From assembly GCA_946407325.1 (NCBI GenBank), contig CAMJNN010000017.1, positions 1 through 19,240 of the forward strand: a DNA stretch of 19,240 nt, written 5' to 3'. The notes beneath the pieces are model-generated. The model saw only the letters and a program-made list of their open reading frames with translations, had not been told where the DNA came from and did not search any database. Of this stretch, positions 1 through 7,256 are shown one piece after another. Every line of letters begins with the position of its first letter. Position 1 is the first letter of the stretch. Source of the DNA: an uncultured Prevotellaceae bacterium. Its GTDB lineage: Bacteria; Bacteroidota; Bacteroidia; Bacteroidales; Bacteroidaceae. A program made the position numbers and the translations under genes.

Positions 1-350
1 AACGACACGATGTGCTTTCTCAGTCGGTTGATGACACACAGTTCTACACGGGTGACATTCTCCTTGATGCCCGAGAGGACTACCGACACCTCATCACCCT
101 CTGTCGTAGGAACAGGAACCGACTTATTGATGAGAGCATAGTCGCTATCATCATTAAAGCCTGCCAACACCACATACATAGAGGGGTCAGGCCAAGAACT
201 AAGTCCGGTAAGTTTGGCCGTAAGTGTTACCACACGTCCTTCTGGTGAGATGGGCACTTCATCTTCATAGAGTCTGCCTTCATCGCACGACTGCAAGCTT
301 ACGAGCAGCAAAGAGCTTGTTAATAAACAACTTAGTATTCTTCTAAACAT
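1..350 (-). CDS. Small lipoprotein, 3' end cut by window edge
   Basis: This reading frame runs off the left edge, so only the first 116 residues are visible. It opens with a short basic stretch (MFRR), a hydrophobic core and a lipobox ending LQSC at Cys22, followed by Asp-Glu. That is a type II signal peptide, and acidic residues after the cysteine often accompany surface export in Bacteroidetes. The rest is rich in Val, Thr, Ser and Asp with alternating hydrophobic residues, which suggests a beta-sandwich, but I do not recognise a family. An in-frame ATG two codons earlier (356) is equally possible: it lies one base after the stop of the upstream porin gene, while the start at 350 lies seven bases after it. 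Either way it is the last visible gene of the porin/imelysin/DHOR operon and probably belongs to the same envelope complex or pathway. Confidence 0.75.
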   Translation of the reverse strand, partial: MFRRILSCLLTSSLLLVSLQSCDEGRLYEDEVPISPEGRVVTLTAKLTGLSSWPDPSMYVVLAGFNDDSDYALINKSVPVPTTEGDEVSVVLSGIKENVTRVELCVINRLRKHIVS

Positions 351-357
351 GACCATA

Positions 358-1569
358 TTAGAAAGAGTATTGTAGCATAATGGTAGCCGAATGAGTGGCC
401 AGTCCTAAATCATCGATATCTCGATCCAACTGAGTGGCATGTCCTGTACGGCCGATATACTGATACATGGCCTGCAACTTCACGTTGCTGTTAGGGAAGA
501 AATAGTTGATGCCCACAGCTGGCATATTCAGCAAACCTTTTGCATCGGTTCCATTGCGATCCATCAAGTCATAACGCAAAGCTGCCTGCAAACGAGGAGC
601 CACGAAGTAGCCTGCCTGGATATAGCCACCCCAATAGTTGAAACCTTCATCAATCTTCATGCGTTTGGTAAAGCCCACATGCATGTAATATGCCTCAGCT
701 GCCAAATAGAGTCGGCCTTTCAGCATAGCAAACTCCAATCCGGCACGAAAGTCGTTGGTACTCTCACTCTCGCTTTCTACATTCAGCGATGCCGATGCAC
801 CAAACAAAATCTTGTCTTCGTTCAGGCGTTTGGGATTGCCTTGTGTTGCTGGCATCACACCCTTAGGCATATAGGTCAATCTTCCTGAGTATAACATGGA
901 AGGTATGTGCCAATCGTCGCTGAAGGTTTTGCCTGCGATATTAACAGATGCTCCTGTGCCATTGAAGATGCCCACTTCATAACCCACTTTGTTCAGCAAT
1001 CCGTGTATCTCTATACCTAAATCGAAACCCGTACCGAAATTGGGATTCACTGCATTGAGGGCATGAGGGAGGATGACAGGTGCCGTAAGTGATGTGGGCA
1101 ACACAGGCAGCAGGGTTTCGCCCAAGGTAGTAAGGTAAGCATGGGTGAAAGGTGTCTTGAACTTACCTGCACGGATGGCAAATTTCTGACTGAAAGCATA
1201 GTCGAACCACACTTGTTGCAACAATGCACCACCACTGGCAGCAGCGTTGATGCTTAGATTGAACGACAACTTATTGAAAGCTTTGCCCGTAAAACCAAGT
1301 ACGGCATAAGGGATGGAGAAACCTGAATTGGCTACATTATCTTGATTATATGCCTTATCCAGCCCCTCGTCATCGTAATAGTTGAACTTGCCTGCAGCCT
1401 GCATCAGCAGGTAGGGCTTGAACACAAAGTCGCCTTTCTTGGTAGCGATAGAGAAGCCTTCCCTACCCGCCAATGATACCACACCATTGTCAGTATCTTC
1501 TTCGTATTGCGCCATAGCGGTAAGTGGCAAGAATACTGCCAATATCATTAATACAATCTGTTTTCTCAT
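358..1569 (-). CDS. Porin-like outer membrane beta-barrel protein (phosphate-selective porin O/P type)
   Basis: The 403-residue product has a classical signal peptide (MRKQIVLMILAVFLPLTAMAQ, cleavage near residue 20). Its body alternates amphipathic beta-strands with short turns and ends in a C-terminal Tyr-Ser-Phe, as expected of an outer membrane barrel. The stretch around residues 130-150 (IRAGKFKTPF) resembles the OprO/OprP-type porin family, where a strand of the form GKFKxPF is common. It should form a channel in the outer membrane; the substrate cannot be read from sequence. It starts three bases after the stop of the di-heme cytochrome-like gene and is followed almost directly by a lipoprotein gene, so it is co-transcribed with the imelysin/DHOR pair. 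It differs clearly in sequence from the other barrel at the head of the operon, so the two are not a recent duplication. Confidence 0.85.
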   Translation of the reverse strand: MRKQIVLMILAVFLPLTAMAQYEEDTDNGVVSLAGREGFSIATKKGDFVFKPYLLMQAAGKFNYYDDEGLDKAYNQDNVANSGFSIPYAVLGFTGKAFNKLSFNLSINAAASGGALLQQVWFDYAFSQKFAIRAGKFKTPFTHAYLTTLGETLLPVLPTSLTAPVILPHALNAVNPNFGTGFDLGIEIHGLLNKVGYEVGIFNGTGASVNIAGKTFSDDWHIPSMLYSGRLTYMPKGVMPATQGNPKRLNEDKILFGASASLNVESESESTNDFRAGLEFAMLKGRLYLAAEAYYMHVGFTKRMKIDEGFNYWGGYIQAGYFVAPRLQAALRYDLMDRNGTDAKGLLNMPAVGINYFFPNSNVKLQAMYQYIGRTGHATQLDRDIDDLGLATHSATIMLQYSF

Positions 1570-1572
1570 AGT

Positions 1573-3015
1573 TTATAGTGATTTTAAGAATTCCACCAAA
1601 TCGTCTCGTTCTTCCTTCGTCATGTTCTTGAAGATATTCTTCGATGCCTCTCCCTCGCCTCCATGCCACATAATGGCCTCAACAAAGTTACGGGCACGTC
1701 CATCATGCAGGAAATAGGTATGTCCATTTACCTTCTGTTGCAGACCGATGCCCCACAAAGGTGTGGTGCGCCACTCGTTACCTCGAGCCAATCCGCTGAC
1801 ATAGTTGTCGTTTAGGCCAACACCCATGATCTCAGAACCCATGTCATGCAAGAGGAAATCGGAGTAAGGATGAATGACCTGACTACCCAACCAAGGCAAC
1901 TCAGTGCCATTGAGCAACGTTGAGCCACGAGGCTGTGTGTGCAAGGTAGTTGTATGGCACAATTGGCAGGATGCCTTATAGAACATCTGTTCGCCATGAA
2001 TCACACGAGGGTCATTCACATTTCGCCTTGCTGGAACACCCAAGCTCTGCATATAGAGGTCCACATCTTCCATGTCTTCAGTAGAGACATCCAGTTGGTC
2101 GTAGAGCAAACCCATCATACTTCCTTGATTGATTTGAAGTTGTCCCTCGCTAATTTCCTCAGGGTAGCGACTATTGGTCATTCCCATATCACTGCTGAAG
2201 CCCAACTCCACTGTCAAGTCGGCATGTTGTGCCTTGTTGCCAGAAAGGCCCAGTTGCAAGCGTCCTCGCTCGTTGATGTAGTTGGCCTTACCACTGATGC
2301 CAAACTCGGGATAGTTGCTCTGACGGGCCAATGCTTCAATCTCATTGCGGTCGATGGCCATGATTTGTCCCATACCTACATGTCGTAGAGGGATGCGAAC
2401 GGTGCAGAACAAGTCTTCAGGAGCGATGCTATCGGCATACCACTCATATATCTCATAGTTAGGTTTGGCTAACTCGTATTTTTCGCCATCAGGGAACTCA
2501 AACGTCTCAAAATCATAAGTGACCTTCAATTTTCCTTCTGGCTGTACACCGTAGATGGCGTTGTCGTGAATCACACGTCCATAGTCTTGGAAGAAAGCGC
2601 CGTTCTTGCGGGTGATATAAATCAGGGCTGAAGTAAAGCCATAGGTACCAGATCCTCCTTGTGTCCACAAGGTGGGTTCTGTGCGTCCTGCATTTCGGTG
2701 ACAGCTGCCACATGAATAACCAGCATAGACAGGTCCTAAGCCACCGTTATGTCCATTGTTGTTCGTGCTTTTCACATTGTCATACAGTCGGTCACCACGA
2801 TTGAAGCGGGTATCGTATACCCCACTCACCCAGTTGGCTGGCTGATCGTAGGCTACGGCTGAGTTGAAGAACACAGTTGATGTACCAGCCGATAGGGCAT
2901 AGCCATCGATAACTTCTATGTCTTCAGCCGTGAAATGGTCTCCTGTTTCATCACACGAGACCATTATCAATGCGGCAATAACAACTAATAAACAACGAAA
3001 ACAGTTAATATTCAT
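1573..3015 (-). CDS. Di-heme c-type oxidoreductase lipoprotein (DHOR / COG3488 thiol-oxidoreductase-like)
   Basis: The 480-residue product carries two covalent heme motifs: CGSCH at residues 102-106 and CQLCH at 350-354. This spacing, with a long insert between hemes and a C-terminal segment containing FLHDGRARNFVEAIMWHGGEGE (residues 435-456 region), matches the DHOR family, a distant relative of bacterial di-heme cytochrome c peroxidases. A lipobox (MVSC, Cys21) followed by Asp-Glu predicts a lipid-anchored periplasmic or surface protein. Family members sit beside imelysin genes in many bacteria, and that holds here: the start codon overlaps the stop of the imelysin gene by four bases, implying translational coupling. 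The true electron donor and substrate are not known for this family; 'thiol oxidoreductase' and 'peroxidase' are historical names. c-type heme attachment requires a cytochrome c maturation system elsewhere in the genome. Confidence 0.9.
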   Translation of the reverse strand: MNINCFRCLLVVIAALIMVSCDETGDHFTAEDIEVIDGYALSAGTSTVFFNSAVAYDQPANWVSGVYDTRFNRGDRLYDNVKSTNNNGHNGGLGPVYAGYSCGSCHRNAGRTEPTLWTQGGSGTYGFTSALIYITRKNGAFFQDYGRVIHDNAIYGVQPEGKLKVTYDFETFEFPDGEKYELAKPNYEIYEWYADSIAPEDLFCTVRIPLRHVGMGQIMAIDRNEIEALARQSNYPEFGISGKANYINERGRLQLGLSGNKAQHADLTVELGFSSDMGMTNSRYPEEISEGQLQINQGSMMGLLYDQLDVSTEDMEDVDLYMQSLGVPARRNVNDPRVIHGEQMFYKASCQLCHTTTLHTQPRGSTLLNGTELPWLGSQVIHPYSDFLLHDMGSEIMGVGLNDNYVSGLARGNEWRTTPLWGIGLQQKVNGHTYFLHDGRARNFVEAIMWHGGEGEASKNIFKNMTKEERDDLVEFLKSL

Positions 3016-4244
3016 TTATTCAATATTTTTTGCATGAAGGGCTTCAACTCACCGGTCAGCACCGACTCCAGGTTTCCACAGGCATCCATAGCATTCTTGG
3101 CCTCAACACTGTTGATATTGTTTCTAAAAGGCTGTGGGATAGCCTGAATGGCATCGGCAGCTGCCTGAATGGCATTCTTTACTTTAGTATCAAATGCTTC
3201 ATCTACTTTCTTGACCAAAGCCGACAAAGACTTTTCATTAATGCTTCCATCCAAGGAACCATAATAGGCATTGCGAATGGAATAGATATTATTGGTATAG
3301 TCGTCACGTGAGTGCCAGCTGTACCAAGACTCAACCGCATAGAGGGCCTCTTCGGTCTTGCCGTCTTCATATAAGCTCACAGGATCACCAATCTTAGAGG
3401 CACCTACTTCACTGGCAATGTCGGCACAACCATCGATGATCTGCTCAATGCAGTTGATGGCACTGTTATAGCCCTCGGTTCCATCGTGTGCCTTGAATAT
3501 CTCAGAATAACTTTTGCCACCGTTATAGCTTTCTTTCCAGTCAGCATACAACGTATTGGCATCGGCACGCAACAAAGCAGCTACTGCCTGCATGTAGTTC
3601 GCCCATGCATCTTTGTTGGCATCAGCATACTCCATCGTATTGGGATCGGTAGAACCTGTAGTAGCAGAAACGGTACGAGGCTCACCATCCTTAAAGGTCA
3701 GGTATTCCAGTGTATGGAAACCACGTACACTTTGCACTGCTTCAATGTCTTCGTCATCTTCGTCATAGTCACCACTCCACTCCAGTGCTGCCCAGTCGGC
3801 TGAATTCAGGATAGCAGCAATAGATACCTGATCAAGTGGCCAGCTGTCCATGTTAGGATCCAAGCCCTTGTCGGCGACTGGACCAAACAGGAATGCTTCG
3901 CTCGACTCCCAAGGCTCGCGTGCATCCAACCAAGCATTGGCCACTTCCTCGAAGTTGGCATCTGAAGGTGATTGACGGAACTTCTCAACGGCTTTGTTCA
4001 GCGCTTCGTTCTTCTCTGCCAACGCTTTATAGGTGGGTAGTACTACACCATCAACATACTGTGTTACAGCTGCGCTCAAGTCGGCCTCACTAACAGTAAC
4101 TGTAGGTGAAGGTGAAGGTGTAGGTGTTGGGGAAGGGCTTGGTGTTGGTGCAGGAGTAGGTTCGTTCTTATCACTGCCACAAGCCATAAAGGCAAACGCC
4201 ATAGCAATTGCCATCATTCCTTTCAAAAAGTCTTTTCTTTTCAT
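3012..4244 (-). CDS. Imelysin-family (IrpA/M75-like) lipoprotein
   Basis: The 410-residue product starts with a lipoprotein signal (MKRKDF..., lipobox FMAC, Cys22). A low-complexity linker of about 20 residues follows, made of PTP/PSP units (residues 29-48), and then a helical imelysin domain (about 52-408). Diagnostic features are the segment DAREPWESSEAFLFGP (107-122), DSWPLD (133-138) and the GxHxxE motif as GFHTLE (175-180), seen in imelysin and in EfeO-type M75 proteins, where it is thought to bind a metal, probably iron. Peptidase activity is doubtful for the family. The gene lies 27 bases downstream of a porin gene and overlaps the DHOR gene by four bases. I infer a role in iron or metal handling at the envelope together with the heme protein; this is based on family association, not on a visible regulatory site. 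Confidence 0.9.
   Translation of the reverse strand: MKRKDFLKGMMAIAMAFAFMACGSDKNEPTPAPTPSPSPTPTPSPSPTVTVSEADLSAAVTQYVDGVVLPTYKALAEKNEALNKAVEKFRQSPSDANFEEVANAWLDAREPWESSEAFLFGPVADKGLDPNMDSWPLDQVSIAAILNSADWAALEWSGDYDEDDEDIEAVQSVRGFHTLEYLTFKDGEPRTVSATTGSTDPNTMEYADANKDAWANYMQAVAALLRADANTLYADWKESYNGGKSYSEIFKAHDGTEGYNSAINCIEQIIDGCADIASEVGASKIGDPVSLYEDGKTEEALYAVESWYSWHSRDDYTNNIYSIRNAYYGSLDGSINEKSLSALVKKVDEAFDTKVKNAIQAAADAIQAIPQPFRNNINSVEAKNAMDACGNLESVLTGELKPFMQKILNK
4102..4164 (-). repeat. Low-complexity repeat encoding Pro-Thr/Pro-Ser linker
   Basis: The plus strand shows imperfect six-base units of the type GGTGAA/GGTGTA/GGTGTT, which on the coding strand encode alternating Pro-Thr and Pro-Ser/Pro-Ala pairs. 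It sits directly after the lipobox of the imelysin protein and acts as an extended tether between the lipid anchor and the folded domain. Tracts like this can change length by replication slippage in multiples of two codons without breaking the frame. Confidence 0.85.
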
Positions 4245-4271
4245 AATTATTTGAATTTAATTTTTCAATTA

Positions 4272-5615
4272 TCAATTCTTAAAAAACCAGCCGGCATAGG
4301 CTATGCCGATATTAAACTCATTCTCACTATTGAAGCCAGTGGTGCCGAACACCTTCTGGGTACCTATCTGACGAGTGGTAAAGTCTGCCTTTACCACCAG
4401 GTTGGGAAGCGGTTTCCAGTTCAGACCCATGCGCCACATGCTGACTTGGCAACGAACATCAGCTGTCTGACCTTCGTCCATCACCTGCTGAGGGTTGTAA
4501 TACTCATAATGGGCAAAAGGTATTATATCAGGGAATTTTACTCTTTTGACTAGCGACTTGATCCTCACGCCCAAATCAACACTGTAGGTTAAGGCACCTG
4601 ATGCAAACGGAGCCTTACGGCCGTAGGGAGACAACTTTGAATAGCTGTTATTAATACGGGTGATACCAGCTGCTTTGCTCACATGACCACTGATAATATT
4701 ACCTCTTATAATGATATACTTATTGATATATTCACCATCAACATTCCAGATGGTAACAGGTATCTTGCCTAATGAAGTATAGGTACTCAGTTTGTCGGCA
4801 TTACCACCAGCATCGTTAATGTAGTAGAACGAGCCACCGATTCTCAGACCTGGTACGCCCACATAGTCAAGACGTACTATCCAAGCTGGAGAGGTAAAAT
4901 TGTCGAATTCAAAGAAGTTCTGACGTCCACCTTTTACCCAATCGTATTTGCTGAAACCATTGGGATTCAGGCCTGCCACCACCATAGCTTGGTAGTTGAA
5001 AGTGGCATACCTCCTTCCCACTGTTCCGAAGAAAGAAATGCCCGTCTCGTGCCAAGTAGAGGGAAAGATGGTAGTTTCACCCTCTGGGCGTGTTGTACCG
5101 AAGAAATTTGTTGGTTCATGATGAGCATTGGTTAATCCTACAGGAAGCACTAAATGACCAACACGAACATTAAATTCACGTGTAAGCAATCGGGTGATAT
5201 GAAATTGCTCCAATGCCACTTCACCACCTTTCTCAAACTCCTGTTCGTATTCACCGTTTTCACTTCCAGTACCCGTTTCCAGTTCGTAGGCCGTGCCTAC
5301 ACCACCCGACTCAAACTCTATCTCAGCACCCAATATCCACTTGGAAGATAACTTGTAGTCAAGTGCCAATACAAAACGGGGAATAACAACCTTAGCATGG
5401 TTCTTCTTGCTATTGCCTACAGTAGAGCCGTTCCAGCGATTCAGACCATAATCCTGCCATGAGGCATACATCTCACCATAGCCTCCAAAACGAAAGCGCC
5501 AATTACCACTGTACTCAGAAGTAACCGACTGATATTCATCACTCTCTTTATTCTGAGCAAAGACTGTTGTCAACGGCATAAGAGCCAATATGCAAAGGGT
5601 AATAATTCTATACAT
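4272..5615 (-). CDS. Outer membrane beta-barrel porin, first gene of the imelysin/DHOR operon
   Basis: The 447-residue product has a signal peptide (hydrophobic core ITLCILALMPLTTV, cleavage near FAQ at residue 21). It is followed by many alternating amphipathic strands with Gly/Tyr/Phe-rich turns and ends near GWFFKN, consistent with a 16-strand-type porin. The segment RVGHLVLPVGLTNAHHEPTN (about residues 152-171) resembles the conserved strand of phosphate-selective-type porins. The substrate is unknown. It is the promoter-proximal gene of the operon: a Bacteroidetes -7 box lies about 24 bases before the ATG and no other gene intervenes. The imelysin gene begins 27 bases downstream of its stop. 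Having a barrel both first and fourth in the operon suggests that outer membrane passage matters to the system. Confidence 0.87.
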   Translation of the reverse strand: MYRIITLCILALMPLTTVFAQNKESDEYQSVTSEYSGNWRFRFGGYGEMYASWQDYGLNRWNGSTVGNSKKNHAKVVIPRFVLALDYKLSSKWILGAEIEFESGGVGTAYELETGTGSENGEYEQEFEKGGEVALEQFHITRLLTREFNVRVGHLVLPVGLTNAHHEPTNFFGTTRPEGETTIFPSTWHETGISFFGTVGRRYATFNYQAMVVAGLNPNGFSKYDWVKGGRQNFFEFDNFTSPAWIVRLDYVGVPGLRIGGSFYYINDAGGNADKLSTYTSLGKIPVTIWNVDGEYINKYIIIRGNIISGHVSKAAGITRINNSYSKLSPYGRKAPFASGALTYSVDLGVRIKSLVKRVKFPDIIPFAHYEYYNPQQVMDEGQTADVRCQVSMWRMGLNWKPLPNLVVKADFTTRQIGTQKVFGTTGFNSENEFNIGIAYAGWFFKN

Positions 5616-5638
5616 AATTCTGCTTGATTAATTCGCTG

Positions 5639-5669
5639 CAAAATTAGACAGAACCCAGATAGGAAGAAA
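5639..5669 (-). promoter_or_regulatory. Promoter of the porin/imelysin/DHOR operon
   Basis: On the minus strand, TAATTTTG (5646-5639) matches the Bacteroidetes -7 consensus TAnnTTTG. TTTC (5669-5666), 19 bases upstream, is one mismatch from the -33 TTTG element. Transcription would start near 5632, giving a leader of under 20 nucleotides before the ATG at 5615. Confidence 0.65.
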
Positions 5670-5802
5670 TACCTATTATTATGTAAAATACACTAACAAC
5701 ACTATCACTATTTCTAGGTATTGGCAGTAATATACTTCAATTCTGGTTTGTATCTCCAATGTGATATGGCTTACTCCAGTAAATAAAAATGAACGAGTTT
5801 AT

Positions 5803-5833
5803 TTTGTTCTGCTCTCGACTTTTCATAACTTTG
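5803..5833 (+). promoter_or_regulatory. Promoter upstream of PepSY-TM gene
   Basis: TTTG (5803-5806), a 19-base spacer and TAACTTTG (5826-5833) make a perfect match to the Bacteroidetes consensus TTTG-N19-TAnnTTTG. Transcription should begin near 5840, about 75 bases before the first possible in-frame start of the PepSY gene. The element looks intact even though the gene's 5' end does not. Confidence 0.75.
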
Positions 5834-5915
5834 CGCACAGAATTGGTTCCGTAGTGGTTTTCGTTGCTTCGGATTAAAACATGCTATCTGCCACTGACCT
5901 ATCAGTGATGAGGCG

Positions 5916-7256
5916 TTGGGTACTTCCGACAGTCTGCCATCCATCGAGGCCTTGCAGACAATGGCCGATGGCAAGTCAGCCAGTTCTCTGCGCATGGAAC
6001 GCTACTTAGGCCAAACATACTTCAAGTGGCAAGCGAAAGACTCTCTCTATACTATATTAGCCAATAGTAGTCAATCTTTGCATAGCATTGTTGAACCCAA
6101 CTATTTAGCCAATGTGGTGGCAAGTTGGAACAAGGCTACTGTGCTGCACATCGACACGCTGTACAAGTTGGACCAGTGGACGCCTTTCGGTTCCATGAAG
6201 GCTGAATTGCCCTTCTATCGCTATCACTTCGACGATGCTGAGCATCATCAACTGTATCAAGGCTCTGTTACAGGGCGAGTACTGCAATATACCACTCGCT
6301 CTGAGCGTTTCTGGGCTTGGCTAAGTGCCATCCCTCACTGGATCTATTTCTATCAGCTGCGACAGAATGTGGAGCTGTGGAGTGATGTGGTGATTTACCT
6401 CTCTGGAGCGGGTTGCATCATGGTCATCCTGGGCTTGTGGTTAGGCATAGTACGTTGGAGACAGCACCGCAAGAATCATAACAGTGGGGTGACACCTTAT
6501 AAGAAAAAGTGGCACCGCTGGCACCATATTGCTGGTTTGGTATTTGGTATCTTCGCTCTTACCTTCGTCTTCAGTGGCATGATGTCGATGATGCCTCTCC
6601 CCTCTTGGATTACTCATTCTCATTTGCAGGGAAATCCATCACGCTATATGCAGGATGCGGCTCCGCAACCCACAACTTACACTTTAGACTACCGTAAAGT
6701 GGTTGCAGCCTATCCTGATGCACAACTGCTTCAGTGGAGCCACCTGCGTGAACATCCTTATTATACGGTCACCACGCCCGATGATGTGTTTTATGTTGAT
6801 GCACAAGGCACTGAGGTAGCGCCACTGAATATCAGCAGTGATGAGTTCCTGGGTTATGTGGATAACTTCTTCAAAACAGACAGTACCACGATGAACAAAC
6901 ATATCGACCTGCAAGTGGAAGAGCTGAATCATTTTGAAACTTACTATCGTGCCCGCAGTGTCATTGACACCGACAAACTGCTGCCTGTGTGGAAGATTAC
7001 TGCGAACAACAGAGACAACAGTGTGTTTTACATGAATCCACGAGATGCTTCTGTGCGGCATGTAGACCGTTCGTCACGTCTCAACTACTGGGCTTATACT
7101 GCCCTCCATCGTTTGCGTATAGGCTTCCTCAATAGTAATCCTGTTCTGCGTAAGACACTTATCTGGATACTCATGTTAGGTGGTGCCACCGTTTCAGGCA
7201 CGGCTATCGTATTGGGCATCAACAGGTGTAGAAGAGCGTTGAGAAGAAAGAATTAA
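5916..7256 (+). CDS. PepSY-associated transmembrane protein, apparently N-terminally truncated
   Basis: The open frame encodes up to 446 residues from a TTG at 5916; the first ATG is at 5961 (residue 16). It contains a pair of membrane helices at about 156-180 and 203-225, each preceded by aromatic/His-rich segments (AIPHWIYFYQLR, KKWHRWHHIAGL). A periplasmic PepSY-like portion follows, then a final helix near 414-436 and a basic tail. This is the PepSY_TM architecture, often encoded beside TonB receptors and tied to iron-siderophore or heme uptake. Family members normally begin with an additional helix before the first PepSY domain. Here that helix is absent: an in-frame TGA sits at 5895 and no other frame upstream encodes a hydrophobic segment. 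The body reads well without stops, so this may be a recent 5' deletion, a pseudogene, or a functional shortened form. It ends overlapping the convergent TonB receptor gene. Confidence 0.7.
   Translation: MGTSDSLPSIEALQTMADGKSASSLRMERYLGQTYFKWQAKDSLYTILANSSQSLHSIVEPNYLANVVASWNKATVLHIDTLYKLDQWTPFGSMKAELPFYRYHFDDAEHHQLYQGSVTGRVLQYTTRSERFWAWLSAIPHWIYFYQLRQNVELWSDVVIYLSGAGCIMVILGLWLGIVRWRQHRKNHNSGVTPYKKKWHRWHHIAGLVFGIFALTFVFSGMMSMMPLPSWITHSHLQGNPSRYMQDAAPQPTTYTLDYRKVVAAYPDAQLLQWSHLREHPYYTVTTPDDVFYVDAQGTEVAPLNISSDEFLGYVDNFFKTDSTTMNKHIDLQVEELNHFETYYRARSVIDTDKLLPVWKITANNRDNSVFYMNPRDASVRHVDRSSRLNYWAYTALHRLRIGFLNSNPVLRKTLIWILMLGGATVSGTAIVLGINRCRRALRRKN

Larger units (their letters stand above)
5616..5915. 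other. Intergenic region between divergent operons; no gene seen
   Basis: No credible reading frame is present in these 300 bases. The region holds the leftward promoter of the porin operon (5639-5669) and a rightward promoter (5803-5833). It also has an 8-base inverted repeat, aatacCTA at 5668-5675 and TAGgtatt at 5715-5722, with arms about 39 bases apart; the left arm overlaps the -33 region of the leftward promoter. The last 75 bases, between the rightward promoter and the PepSY reading frame, would be expected to hold the missing start of that gene but contain stops in all three frames. Confidence 0.6.

Noticed and set aside
12..248. A 78-codon plus-strand frame at the left edge
   Set aside because: The minus strand here encodes a lipoprotein with a clear lipobox that continues the operon; the plus frame has no supporting feature.
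5616..5800. Fur-type iron box near the imelysin operon promoter
   Set aside because: No sequence close to the GATAATGATAATCATTATC-type palindrome was found by eye; iron control is therefore not claimed from sequence.
5771..5995. A 74-codon minus-strand frame across the PepSY 5' region
   Set aside because: It overlaps the rightward promoter and the PepSY coding sequence and has no signal or domain.
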